A stretch of DNA of 64,000 nt from Lachnospiraceae bacterium (GCA_910576125.1 CAJTHM010000002.1:186001-250000); one strand, 5' to 3'. Shown: positions 26,721 through 35,809, numbered from the stretch's first letter. A program made the numbers and translations. The notes: generated by a model from the letters alone, not told the origin.

Positions 26721-27653
26721 ATGGCATATTTGTTTGTACATTTCAGGGAAAAGACGACGCCTGACGGAGAGCAGGTGTACTTTGGGCTCAGCAAAGACGG
26801 CTTTGGCTGGGAGGCGGTAAATCATGGGCAGCCCATACTATGGGCTTATTACGGGGATAAGGGCGTCCGTGATTTTACCATTATAAAATGCGGGGCCACA
26901 GGAAAGTACCATATCATCGCCACGGATCTGAGCCTGGCCTACGGCATGAGGAATCAGTATCATCATTCCTGGGATGAAATCGGGAGAAAGGGCAGCAAAT
27001 GTTTTTCCGTCTGGGAATCAACGGATTTGGTATCATGGTCAGAGCAGCGGCTGGTGCAGTTCGGGGACAAGGACTTCGGCTGTCTCTGGGCGCCGGACAT
27101 TATCTTTGACAGGGAGCGGGGCGACTATGTGGTTCACTGGTCCTCGTCCCACAGATGCAATGACTATGGGCAGAAAGCAATCTACTACAGCAGGACGAAG
27201 GATTTCGGGACATTTTCAAAGCCGGAAGTGCTGTACAGAAAGGAAGACTCCGGGGTGATCGACTCAGCCATGTATGAGGAGGAGGGGAAGTATTATCTTT
27301 TTGTGAAAAGCGAGGGCAATCCCCACAGAATCATCCTGTTGGAGTCGGAGCATGTGACAGGGCCGTTTGCGCGGGTGGAAGCCTTTGACGAGAGCATGGC
27401 GGCGATTGAGGCCGGACAGTATGAAGCCCCCACGGCGGTGCGGCTGGAGGACGGGAGATGGTGCCTTTTTCTGGACTATTACGGCGTGCCGGGAGAGGGG
27501 CAGGGATATGTCCCCTTTGTGGCTGACAGCCTGGCCTCCGGCATATTTGTGCGCTCTGATGAAAAATTCCATTTCCCCTATGGATTCAAGCATGGCACCA
27601 TCATAAAAATCAGCGAAGAAGAGTATGGGCGGGTGCGGGATTTTTACCATTGA
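26721..27653 (+). CDS. Five-bladed beta-propeller glycosidase (GH43-like)
   Basis: 310 residues from ATG 26721, preceded by TTGGAGGAG. A repeated WD/YY pattern (GVRDFTIIK, WAPDIIFDRERGDYVVHW, GVIDSAMYEEEGKYYLF, YEAPTAVRLEDGRWCLFLDYY) fits the GH43/62/32 propeller layout, with candidate acidic residues in RDF, APD and EAP. There is no signal peptide. It probably removes arabinose- or galactose-type side groups from oligosaccharides; specificity cannot be inferred. It is paired with the GH-A enzyme directly upstream. Confidence 0.7.
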   Translation: MAYLFVHFREKTTPDGEQVYFGLSKDGFGWEAVNHGQPILWAYYGDKGVRDFTIIKCGATGKYHIIATDLSLAYGMRNQYHHSWDEIGRKGSKCFSVWESTDLVSWSEQRLVQFGDKDFGCLWAPDIIFDRERGDYVVHWSSSHRCNDYGQKAIYYSRTKDFGTFSKPEVLYRKEDSGVIDSAMYEEEGKYYLFVKSEGNPHRIILLESEHVTGPFARVEAFDESMAAIEAGQYEAPTAVRLEDGRWCLFLDYYGVPGEGQGYVPFVADSLASGIFVRSDEKFHFPYGFKHGTIIKISEEEYGRVRDFYH

Positions 27654-27661
27654 CATGTAAT

Positions 27662-27691
27662 TTGAAAAAGCTCTCTCCACATACATTATAG
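27662..27691 (+). promoter_or_regulatory. Promoter of the polysaccharide deacetylase gene
   Basis: TTGAAA, an 18-base spacer and TTATAG, about 90 bases before the deacetylase ATG. Reasonable boxes, but the spacing is slightly long. Confidence 0.4.
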
Positions 27692-27780
27692 CAAGACTAT
27701 AAAAGAGCCATGCAAAGGCCGGCGGGCTGGAGCGGCGCCGCTTGCATGGCTGACTGCGGAAATGAAACGGAGAGAGAAAA

Positions 27781-28638
27781 ATGAAGACGATTTATGTAAA
27801 AAATGTGGCGCGAAAGCTGCTGCAGACGGAACGGATAAACTGGAAAAAGGCTGTTCCCGCCCTGGCGCTGTTCGCCGCCATGTTCTTCCTGGGCAGAGAG
27901 GCTGCCCAAATCCGGGCAGAGGCACGCCAGGCCTCCGGGAGGCTGCTGCAGGAGACGGAGGACTGGGGACTGGGATTCGGCAGCGAGGGCGAGAAGCCCA
28001 CAGGGAACGCAACGGCGGCGGAGCTTGCCGGGTACGATGCCTATTATTGCGGACAGGGGGAGGAGAAAGTGATTTATCTGACCTTTGACTGCGGCTATGA
28101 GAATGGGAACACGGAGCCGATCCTGGACGCGCTGAAGAAGCACAATGCACAGGCGACTTTTTTCGTGGTAGGGCATTTTCTGGAGTCGGCCCCGGAAATC
28201 GTAAAGCGCATGGTGGCCGACGGACACACTGTGGGCAATCATACATACCACCATCCGGACATGTCCAAAATCTCCGATATGTCGGCTTTTCAGAAAGAAA
28301 TGGACGATGTAGCGTCTCTTTTTAAAGAAGTGACAGGGACGGAACTGGCCATGTACTACCGGCCGCCTCAGGGGAAGTACAGCACCGAAAACCTGCAGAT
28401 GGCCAAAGAATTAGGGTATTCCACTTTCTTCTGGAGCCTGGCCTATGTGGACTGGAACCAGGACAGCCAGCCCAGCCATGAGGAGGCTTTCGCGAAGCTG
28501 ACCAGCCGCATCCACCCCGGGGCCATCGTGCTCCTGCACAGCACCTCCAGGACAAATGGAGAGATTATGGATGAGCTGCTGACCAAGTGGGAGGAGATGG
28601 GGTATACATTCAGACCGCTTTCGGATTTGGTTGATTGA
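27781..28638 (+). CDS. Membrane-anchored polysaccharide deacetylase (PdaA-like, NodB domain)
   Basis: 285 residues. An uncleaved signal anchor (about 24-38) precedes a NodB homology domain at about 95-285, with Asp103 in LTFDCGYENGN, the metal pair His154/His158 in GNHTYHHPD, RPPQGK, and LLHS near the end. Together these support a metal-dependent deacetylase acting on peptidoglycan or another N-acetylated glycan outside the membrane. The layout matches PdaA of spore formers. The 3' 423 bases recur, with 17 differences by eye, about 7.2 kb downstream beyond the foreign cassette. The complete copy keeps its own terminator. Confidence 0.9.
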   Translation: MKTIYVKNVARKLLQTERINWKKAVPALALFAAMFFLGREAAQIRAEARQASGRLLQETEDWGLGFGSEGEKPTGNATAAELAGYDAYYCGQGEEKVIYLTFDCGYENGNTEPILDALKKHNAQATFFVVGHFLESAPEIVKRMVADGHTVGNHTYHHPDMSKISDMSAFQKEMDDVASLFKEVTGTELAMYYRPPQGKYSTENLQMAKELGYSTFFWSLAYVDWNQDSQPSHEEAFAKLTSRIHPGAIVLLHSTSRTNGEIMDELLTKWEEMGYTFRPLSDLVD

Positions 28639-28644
28639 GTAGGG

Positions 28645-28677
28645 AAAGAGCCAGGAGTTGGAGACTCCTGGCTCTTT
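28645..28677. terminator. Terminator after the complete deacetylase gene
   Basis: A perfect 14-bp stem (AAAGAGCCAGGAGT and its complement) with a 5-base loop TGGAG. The right arm ends in TTT, followed by CATT. A diverged version of this hairpin follows the truncated second copy at 35810. Confidence 0.75.
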
Positions 28678-28695
28678 CATTCCCCTCACGGGTTA

Positions 28696-28771
28696 ATACC
28701 CCGCTACTTGCAGCGTTCAGAAAGAAGAAGCCAGAGCTGGATACCCCGTAGCTTGCTACGAGGTGGTTCAG
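28696..28771. repeat. Two degenerate REP-like palindromic units
   Basis: Unit one (28696-28720) and unit two (28741-28771) share ATACCCCG-N-AGCTTGC-like cores followed by GTTCAG. Unit two folds as CCCGTAGC/GCTACGAGG. They fill the junction between the deacetylase terminator and the cassette. They resemble short intergenic palindromes seen repeatedly in gut Clostridia; that recollection is not verified here. The remainder of 28772-29067 shows no gene I can support. Confidence 0.45.
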
Positions 28772-29067
28772 TGAGAAGATATTGCTTGGCTGATATGCAG
28801 AAAAGTAGTGTAAAGTCGGCCACTTTGTGTTATGATACAGATGATGGTGCAGAGTGAATGAAGAGAATTAGAAAGTGAAAGAATAAAGAGGGAAGAATCA
28901 TATGTGCCATATAGTTTGAAATTGAAATGATTGATATAAAAAAGATGCACCCTGATTATCTCGATATGAGCATAGTACAGATAGCGTATCATAAGAGATT
29001 TGCTGAATATGCAACGATGATTATAGAAGCTGTTTTTGAAATGTGATTTCGAACAGGAGATTGTATA

Positions 29068-32000
29068 ATGGGAAATTTTAGGACGAAAGCAAGAGCTATT
29101 GAACTATTAGGGCGAAAGCAGATTAGAGATTCAGTCACTGCATTGGCTGAACTAATGAAGAATTCTTATGATGCAGATGCCCCATGGTTAAGAGTAGAAT
29201 TTGATGTTGGAACGAAAGCTGAACATATTATAATTGCTGATAGCGGAATCGGAATGACAAGCAGTGATATTCAGGAGAAATGGCTTGTATTAGGAACAAA
29301 TTCAAAAACAAATAGTAAAGGAAAAACATCGCCCGGTGGGCGAATATTGATGGGAGCTAAGGGAATCGGTAGATTGGCATCTGCACGCCTTGGAAAGCAG
29401 TTATGGATGTTCACAAAAAGTGCAAAGAGCCTGTGGAATATAGTATACATTAATTGGAATCTTTTTGAAAATCCGTATTTGGCATTGGAAGATATCCAGA
29501 TACCAGTGATGTATGGTATTTCGGCGGATAGGCTTGCGGAACAATTTGAGACAGTGAAAAGTGAACTATTGACTCTTCAGAAAAAGAATTTGGAACTGGA
29601 AGGATGGTTTCAGCCATTTGGAGAAGATATCGCGTTCAATAGGGACAATATGATAAAAGAGGAATTGACTTCTCTCTATAAAGAAACCCAAAAAAGCATT
29701 AATAATTGTGATATTTCTTTAAAGCATATGAAGAAATATCTCGGCATTCATAATGGGACAATATTATATATTGAAAGTCTGAATGATGACAATTGGGAAA
29801 AATGCTTTGCCCCGGTTTCCAATGATAAGAAAAGTGAAGATTTGATTACGCAGAAGTATTTTAACAGACTTGCCTCTTTTGTGTCTACGTTTAGGCATGC
29901 GGGAACAGAACAGAATCCCTTTGATGTTAAGGTTTATGTAAATAATAGCCTCTGGGAAGAAGATTATTCATATGTTGATGAGGATTACCAGTTCTATGAT
30001 ATAAAAATAGAAGGTAAAATTGAAAACGGCAATTTTTATGGAATGATTGATGCAAGGAACGCGGATAAAGAACTGGTTCAGAAAGCCAACAGCATTTTGT
30101 TAAAGGGCAGAGATGTTACACAGGGAATTTCTGACTGGAGGAAGGTGGATTGTGGTCCTTTTAGCCTGAAATTATGCCATATAGAAGGAGAAGGCGGATA
30201 TACAGGTTTAGCGAAAGATGATTATGACAGACTGAGAAGGAAACTGGACGTCACAGGAGGGGTTTGCGTCTACAGGGATGGGGTGAGGGTTCTGCCATAT
30301 GGAGAGCCGGAAAATGATTTCCTCAACATGGAGGAGAGGCGCTCTTATAATGCGGGCAATTATATCTTCAGTCATCGTAACACTTTTGGGAGGATAGACA
30401 TAGATTCCCATAATAATCCTCATTTGGAAGATAAATCCAGCAGAGAAGGTTTGATAGAAAACAGTCAATATTTCTATTTTATTAAGACAATGGAAAACCT
30501 GTTGATTGATCTTGGATTCAACTTTTTTTCTAATGCAAGGAAAGGCTCTTTACAGATTAGGGAGGATTATGTTGGGAGGAACAGGCGAGAAAAGGAGGAG
30601 AAAAAGGAAAAAGAGGAAGTAGAAAAGGAGGAAAAACGCAGATCAGCAATATATATTAAGGAGCTAAAGGAAACATTGGAAAAAAACCGACAAGAAGTGA
30701 TTCGTTTGTGCGATCAGGGCAGAGCGTTTGACCGTCAGTGGCACAGTCAGGTTTCTGGATTAACGGTGGGAAGTGGTTATAATAGAATTGCTGCCCTTTC
30801 TGACAAGATAAAAAGAGAATATGACTCCCTGGATGCCTTGTTGCAGGAAAGCGAACAAAAATTGACGGTAACGATATCTAAAAGATTTTTGGCATATTGC
30901 AGTGAAAAGCTGTGCAAGGATACGATTGATTACAATAGATTCAAGGATTGCGAATTGAATACAGCCAAGTCCTGGCTGGATGAAGAATTCAAAGCAATCA
31001 ATCATAGCTTGCAACAAAAGATGAAACAATGGAGAGAGGAAACGGAAGGTGCAGTTAAATCATCTCCGGAACTGTATGTGAAATTGCTGATGGAGAGATT
31101 GTATTCTGTTTCTGATGGCTGTAATGATATGTTACGGGATATGGAAATCAAGATTGCAAACAACCAGGAGGAATTAAGTCAAAAGACCAATCCAGCCAGA
31201 AAACTTTTGAAAGATATTGACAGTTATGCTTTGCAAGTGAAAAAGACAGAAAAATACACACGGCTTGTCTCAGAGATAAAGAATATCGCGTCTCTGAAAA
31301 CAGAAATCGAGGGCATGTTTGATAGTGTGCCTGGAAAGGTTGCAGTAAAGGGACAGGATTTCCTTAATCGTCTGGAGGAGGTATATCAGGAAATATATAG
31401 GGAATTGCAGATGTTTCAGATTGTGGTCGGTCAGGCGTATGAGAATTGCTCCGTGGAGGCAGATAAGTTAAAGGTAGATACGGATTATGCGTATTCTGAT
31501 GAATATCTGATTGGGGAATTAAGAATGCGGAATATCCATTTAGAATCTGAGAATGAGATTTATAGTGACTTGGCAAATTTGGGGCTGGCATCAGAGATTG
31601 TCAGCCATGAGTTCAATCAACTGTTCACCAATGTGAGGAATGCCATTAAAAATCTAAATCCATATATTAGAGATGCCAATGCAAGATATTGGCTTAGGCA
31701 GATAGAAGTGGGATTCCAAGCAGTGTCGGACAGACAGAATCAATTGTCGCCCATGTACAGGAGCTACAGTTTGAGAAAGAGGAAGATGAACCTTAAAAAA
31801 TTTCTGAATGAGATATGTAGTTTCATGGGTAATATTCTGCAAAAGGAGGGAATCCGTATTGAGAACCAAGTCGGAGAAGATGTAGAATTGGTTCTTTCGC
31901 CATCTAAGATGTTTCCAGCCATATCCAACATAATTAATAATGCTTCTTACTGGGTGCTGAATATGGAGGAGAAGATAGTACGGTTTCGATATGACGATTT

Positions 32001-32223
32001 TGATAACGCATTATATATTGAGGATTCTGGAAGCGGAATCACCGCCATTGATAAAGAAAGCATTTTTCAGCCGTTTGTTTCGTACAAACCGAATGGGAGA
32101 GGGTTAGGTCTGGCGATAGTCAGAAAGGTCTTAGAATCCCAGGGATACAGTATTGCTATAGCCGGAGATGAAGAAAAAACTCTTCCGGGAGCATGCTTTA
32201 AAATTACTTTTCAAGATGAATAA
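29068..32223 (+). CDS. Large protein with two GHKL ATPase domains (MutL/MORC-type plus histidine-kinase-type)
   Basis: 1051 residues. The N-terminal GHKL domain has the Asn of AELMKNSYDADA (Asn32), D58SGIGM and the MORC/MutL-style glycine loop GAKGIGRLASARLG (about 96-109). A middle region (about 150-480) precedes a long charged coiled coil (about 500-830, including RREKEEKKEKEEVEKEEKR). The C-terminus is a kinase-like module: SHEFNQ with His847 in an H-box-like helix, N-box SNIINNASYW (about 955), EDSGSGI and GRGLGLAIVRK (about 1012). Prokaryotic MORC-like ATPases are known in restriction-modification neighbourhoods. A linked C-terminal kinase suggests it phosphorylates the receiver protein encoded 12 bases downstream. 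Predicted DNA-linked sensor or effector; function unproven. Confidence 0.75.
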   Translation: MGNFRTKARAIELLGRKQIRDSVTALAELMKNSYDADAPWLRVEFDVGTKAEHIIIADSGIGMTSSDIQEKWLVLGTNSKTNSKGKTSPGGRILMGAKGIGRLASARLGKQLWMFTKSAKSLWNIVYINWNLFENPYLALEDIQIPVMYGISADRLAEQFETVKSELLTLQKKNLELEGWFQPFGEDIAFNRDNMIKEELTSLYKETQKSINNCDISLKHMKKYLGIHNGTILYIESLNDDNWEKCFAPVSNDKKSEDLITQKYFNRLASFVSTFRHAGTEQNPFDVKVYVNNSLWEEDYSYVDEDYQFYDIKIEGKIENGNFYGMIDARNADKELVQKANSILLKGRDVTQGISDWRKVDCGPFSLKLCHIEGEGGYTGLAKDDYDRLRRKLDVTGGVCVYRDGVRVLPYGEPENDFLNMEERRSYNAGNYIFSHRNTFGRIDIDSHNNPHLEDKSSREGLIENSQYFYFIKTMENLLIDLGFNFFSNARKGSLQIREDYVGRNRREKEEKKEKEEVEKEEKRRSAIYIKELKETLEKNRQEVIRLCDQGRAFDRQWHSQVSGLTVGSGYNRIAALSDKIKREYDSLDALLQESEQKLTVTISKRFLAYCSEKLCKDTIDYNRFKDCELNTAKSWLDEEFKAINHSLQQKMKQWREETEGAVKSSPELYVKLLMERLYSVSDGCNDMLRDMEIKIANNQEELSQKTNPARKLLKDIDSYALQVKKTEKYTRLVSEIKNIASLKTEIEGMFDSVPGKVAVKGQDFLNRLEEVYQEIYRELQMFQIVVGQAYENCSVEADKLKVDTDYAYSDEYLIGELRMRNIHLESENEIYSDLANLGLASEIVSHEFNQLFTNVRNAIKNLNPYIRDANARYWLRQIEVGFQAVSDRQNQLSPMYRSYSLRKRKMNLKKFLNEICSFMGNILQKEGIRIENQVGEDVELVLSPSKMFPAISNIINNASYWVLNMEEKIVRFRYDDFDNALYIEDSGSGITAIDKESIFQPFVSYKPNGRGLGLAIVRKVLESQGYSIAIAGDEEKTLPGACFKITFQDE

Positions 32224-32235
32224 GGGGGAACGGAA

Positions 32236-34116
32236 ATGGATTATGAACATTGCCGAAAAATATTAAGGAAGTATTTTAGCAATATCACATATATCGATGA
32301 TAAATTTGACACAGATTTAGTGGAAACAGGAAAAGAAATTGTTTCAAAAGATATAGTTCCGGATGATATGCCGTTAGATGTGGAGATTGGGCCAGATTTC
32401 GTACCAGTGGGGGAAGGTGACGGAGCCTCAGCGGATACATTTGCGCAGACAGGAAAGACTGAACAAGAGTTGTCTGCCATTGCATTAATGAATACACTGC
32501 AAAAGCTCAACAAAGGAAAATTATCCAGTATAAACCTGATGCCTGTGATCTATGATGAAACAGTTTCAGATCAATTTATTGTTGAAAAGACTATGGAGGC
32601 AAATCTTACGGTAATAGACTGGGATTTGGGACATGGAAAAACAGCTTTGCCGATAATAAAAGACATGCTCGACCAAGCGGCGCGGCTGAAAGTGGTTGTC
32701 GTATATACAAAAGGCTATCCAGAAGCGCGAAAATCTGCAGAAGAAATATTCGATAAGATAGAATATATCAAGGATGAAAAGCAAGTTATGTGTTTTCAGT
32801 ATACGAACCAATCAAAATCTCTTGTGTTCATAGTGGATAAACAATATCTGAATATAGAAAATATACTGGATGAAGTGGAAGAAATATTTATCCAAAAAAA
32901 TGGTATTATGCCAGTTGCGGTTTTGGAAATTTCGGACAAGCTTCAGGAAAAAAGTGGGGATATTTTTGGGGCATTCTGCAAACCTTTTGAAGATGCTTAT
33001 TTTATGCAAATGTTCTATTCGGAAATAATGGATAATGAAATTTCAAATTGCCTTTCGGATTTCATTATCAGGAAGATATATTCCGATATCCATGTTGAGA
33101 AAGTATTGGGCAAAGAGTTGTTGACAAGTAAAAAGAATACGTTGATTGGAATTTTAGAATCTTCTGATTCGGATTACAAGATTCAGGGTTGTATCAATCA
33201 ACTGCAAAATGGAATGTCAGGAAACAATGCAAATTTACTGAGGTTGCAAGGACAATTAGAAAAGGACATATATAGGACAGTTGTTGGAAATTTGAGAAAA
33301 AATCAGGAGATATCATGGAATAAAATAATACAAAGTTTCAAACCGTTATACAAGCAGTTAAAAAAACAGCGCGAAAGTGAAAAATTAGAGGAAATATTTG
33401 GAGATAAAGGGGCTGAATTTAAAGGGGCATTGGGCGAAATATATAAGAAAATCAGCGATGGAATATCTAAAGAGGTAGATGCAGAAATTGATAATTACAA
33501 GAAAGAAGTGATGCCATTATTTTTACAGACCCTTATTTCTCAAAAGGATTTCTTGAAAAGCTTGCCCGAATTGGTTGAGAACCTTAAGTTTCACAAGTAT
33601 GAAAATGTGGACTTGGGGTCTTATCTTCGAGATGGGATAGGATTGGAAAGCTATAAGAAGAGCAATTTTTTGATGGATAAAATACATTTTGGCGATATTT
33701 TGTATGATGTTGATGCAAATGAATATTTGTTATGCATAACACCGCCATGTGATGCATTCAGACCACAAAAAACGGATTATAATTATACTTTTATAAGAGG
33801 GAAAGAAGTTGGAACTGACCGGATAAAAGAAGTGCATAAGGAAAACGTACATATTACAGTATACCCGCTTAAACATCAAAAGGTGGAAAGCGAGAAGCGA
33901 GTGAGTTATATTGAATGGAAATTGTTTGATGTAGTGACTATTGATTTGGGTGCCAAAGCACAATATAAAGAGATTTGCGAGTATAAAAGGGACTATAGAT
34001 TGGATGAAATATATACAAGGCAGATAGCCAATAAGCTTATTTCTCACTTTTCAAGGGCTGGTGTAGATGAGATATTTATAAAAAATGAAAGGAATCTGGT
34101 TTCTGTATTCACATAA
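32236..34116 (+). CDS. Receiver-domain protein with large uncharacterised C-terminal region
   Basis: 626 residues. The N-terminal about 210 residues look like a divergent receiver with an inserted acidic loop: acidic pair at Asp21-Asp22 (YIDDKFD), candidate phospho-acceptor Asp128 or Asp130 (LTVIDWDLGHG), and a strand VVVVYTKG. The middle (about 230-470) is helical. The C-terminal about 130 residues contain ITPPCDAFRP and a predicted beta-rich fold I do not recognise. GGGGGAA precedes the ATG. The short 12-base spacing makes it the obvious partner of the kinase-like ATPase. No nuclease motif is visible, so whether it is the effector is unknown. Confidence 0.7.
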   Translation: MDYEHCRKILRKYFSNITYIDDKFDTDLVETGKEIVSKDIVPDDMPLDVEIGPDFVPVGEGDGASADTFAQTGKTEQELSAIALMNTLQKLNKGKLSSINLMPVIYDETVSDQFIVEKTMEANLTVIDWDLGHGKTALPIIKDMLDQAARLKVVVVYTKGYPEARKSAEEIFDKIEYIKDEKQVMCFQYTNQSKSLVFIVDKQYLNIENILDEVEEIFIQKNGIMPVAVLEISDKLQEKSGDIFGAFCKPFEDAYFMQMFYSEIMDNEISNCLSDFIIRKIYSDIHVEKVLGKELLTSKKNTLIGILESSDSDYKIQGCINQLQNGMSGNNANLLRLQGQLEKDIYRTVVGNLRKNQEISWNKIIQSFKPLYKQLKKQRESEKLEEIFGDKGAEFKGALGEIYKKISDGISKEVDAEIDNYKKEVMPLFLQTLISQKDFLKSLPELVENLKFHKYENVDLGSYLRDGIGLESYKKSNFLMDKIHFGDILYDVDANEYLLCITPPCDAFRPQKTDYNYTFIRGKEVGTDRIKEVHKENVHITVYPLKHQKVESEKRVSYIEWKLFDVVTIDLGAKAQYKEICEYKRDYRLDEIYTRQIANKLISHFSRAGVDEIFIKNERNLVSVFT

Positions 34117-34150
34117 AAATTGAGGGACACTTATGCGTGTCCCTTAATTT
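34117..34150. terminator. Bidirectional terminator between receiver gene and methyltransferase gene
   Basis: A 14-bp stem (AAATTGAGGGACAC paired with 34137-34150, one G-U) with a 6-base loop. A-rich and T-rich ends serve both directions. The methyltransferase stop codon lies in the loop, so the two convergent genes share one compact terminator. Confidence 0.75.
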
Positions 34151-35216
34151 GGGTCAAGCATTCAGCTAATTGGAGTCCCATGATGCGGGCTAGTTCTACT
34201 GGAACAGCATTACCTATTTGCAGAGCAATTTGGCCAAAGTTTCCACAAAAAGTGTAGTTAGAATCAAATGTTTGAAGCAAGGCAGCCTCCAGAAGGCTGA
34301 TGCCCCTGTCTTCTGTAGGATGAATAAAACGCCCTTTTGTAATATTAGTGCAGCCACCCGTTATGGTAGGGGACGGACGATCCCATGACATACGTCCGTA
34401 AACATCCCGGTAGCCATTGGGATATTTTAGATGACATTGTAAAACCAGATCTGGCGGCAACGAACTTCTGCTTCCGCCATCATGAGGGATGGCGCAAATG
34501 CGTTGTAAATTGGTGGCACCATTGCACGAGCAGTGGTGTAAGGGTAGCTGACGGTTTTTCTCCCCGTTATGGAGAGGAGGTAGGTTACTAAATGCCTGAC
34601 GTACGGTGTTCCACGGACGTAGTTGGTTAAAAGGCAAGATTTTACGTGGGTCAGCGTGTGTTGGCTTAGGAATGTGTATAGGGTGTTTTTTATATCTTGA
34701 GCCTAAAAGAACAAAACGCTTTCTAAATTGAGGGATTCCATAACTAGCCGTATCAATGATATCATAATCTATATGGTAGCCTAATTTTTCCAGTGCCTTT
34801 TTTACGGGCATAAATATTTTCAATCCACGTTCAGTGTTTATAAGACCTGGAACATTTTCCATAAATATAGTTTTTGGTAATAATCCCCTAACCAGACGAA
34901 GGAACTCAAAAACAAGTTGGTTGCGAGGGTCATTGTTGGCACTTTCTCCCTTTCGCAATCTTGAAAAACCTTGGCAAGGGCTACAACCAGCCAATAAATC
35001 AAGTTCACCTCTTTTTAAATTAAAGTGATTAAGAAAATAGGAGGCTTTTATTTTGCATACATCTTCAATGACAAGATTAACTTCGGGGTGATTTTGCTGA
35101 TAGGTTTGAGCGGCAACAGGATTAATTTCTACAGCAGACAATATTTCAAATCCGGCATTTTTTAATCCGGATGATAACCCGCCACAACCAGCAAAAATTT
35201 CAATTGCTGTCGGCAT
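34131..35216 (-). CDS. DNA (cytosine-5) methyltransferase
   Basis: 361 residues with the ordered C5-methyltransferase motifs: I IEIFAGCGGLSSGL (AdoMet site), IV GCSPCQGFS with catalytic Cys81, VI MENVPGL, VIII PQFRKRFVLLG, IX-like SPTITGGCTN, and X IGNAVPVELARIMG. Complete and of normal length. The ATG has AAGGAGGT upstream and its own promoter. The target sequence cannot be read from the target-recognition region (about 190-300). It converges on the GHKL/receiver pair and has the same A+T-rich composition, so it belongs to the cassette. No cognate restriction endonuclease is recognisable nearby. Confidence 0.93.
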   Translation of the reverse strand: MPTAIEIFAGCGGLSSGLKNAGFEILSAVEINPVAAQTYQQNHPEVNLVIEDVCKIKASYFLNHFNLKRGELDLLAGCSPCQGFSRLRKGESANNDPRNQLVFEFLRLVRGLLPKTIFMENVPGLINTERGLKIFMPVKKALEKLGYHIDYDIIDTASYGIPQFRKRFVLLGSRYKKHPIHIPKPTHADPRKILPFNQLRPWNTVRQAFSNLPPLHNGEKNRQLPLHHCSCNGATNLQRICAIPHDGGSRSSLPPDLVLQCHLKYPNGYRDVYGRMSWDRPSPTITGGCTNITKGRFIHPTEDRGISLLEAALLQTFDSNYTFCGNFGQIALQIGNAVPVELARIMGLQLAECLTQIKGHA

Positions 35217-35245
35217 AAATTTGTACCTCCTTGTTATAGTTAATT

Positions 35246-35274
35246 ATTATAACATTTTTTTAGTAATAGGTCTA
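35246..35274 (-). promoter_or_regulatory. Promoter of the methyltransferase gene
   Basis: On the minus strand: TAGACC, a 17-base spacer and a consensus TATAAT (plus-strand ATTATA at 35246-35251), followed by a strong AAGGAGGT ribosome site. Confidence 0.65.
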
Positions 35275-35380
35275 TAAAAATGTGAATTATCGAAAATTAG
35301 ATATTTTTTGATTGCACAACCAGCAAACGTGATTAATAACTGGCGAACAGTTGGAAATATTTATGTATGTCTTGACACGA

Positions 35381-35803
35381 GCCGACGGACACACTGTGGG
35401 CAATCATACATACCACCATCCGGACATGTCCAAAATCTCCGGCATGTCGGCTTTTCGGAAGGAAATGGACGATGTGGCGTCTCTTTTTAAAGAAGTGACA
35501 GGGACGGAACTGGCCATGTACTACCGGCCGCCTCAGGGGAAGTACAGCACCGAAAACCTGCAGATGGCCAAAGAATTAGGGTATTCCACTTTCTTCTGGA
35601 GCCTGGCCTATGTGGACTGGAACCAGGACAGCCAGCCCAGCCATGAGGAGGCTTTCGCGAAGCTCACCAGCCGCATCCATCCCGGAGCCATCGTGCTGCT
35701 GCACAGCACTTCCAGGACCAATGGGGAGATCATGGATGAACTGCTGACCAAGTGGGAGGAGATGGGGTATACTTTCAGGCCGCTGGCGGATTTGGTTGAT
35801 TAG
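35381..35803 (+). pseudogene. 5'-truncated second copy of the polysaccharide deacetylase gene
   Basis: These 423 bases align end to end with 28216-28638 (ADGHTVGNHTYHHPD to the stop). By eye I count 17 mismatches and no indels, with an identical block of about 180 bases in the middle. The reading frame is open back to an ATG at 35351 through unrelated cassette sequence, but residue Asp103 and the first half of the NodB domain are missing, so it cannot be an active deacetylase. Most 3' differences are synonymous, which suggests descent from a once functional allele. Confidence 0.88.
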
Positions 35804-35809
35804 ATATAG

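Larger units (their letters stand above)
28642..35380. mobile_element. Foreign A+T-rich cassette inserted beside the deacetylase gene
   Basis: Three large genes and their spacers are markedly richer in A+T than everything on either side, with different codon choice (AAA, AAT, TTA, ATA). The cassette lies exactly between the complete deacetylase gene and a 5'-truncated copy of its last 423 bases. That layout is what a single crossover of a circular DNA carrying a 3' fragment of a related deacetylase gene would leave. No integrase, transposase or conjugation gene is visible, so the element may be a remnant or a passive defence-island insert. The exact ends are uncertain by tens of bases. Confidence 0.6.

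Noticed and set aside
35351..35803. Functional small deacetylase
   Set aside because: It lacks the first half of the NodB domain, including the catalytic Asp, and its first residues come from unrelated cassette sequence.
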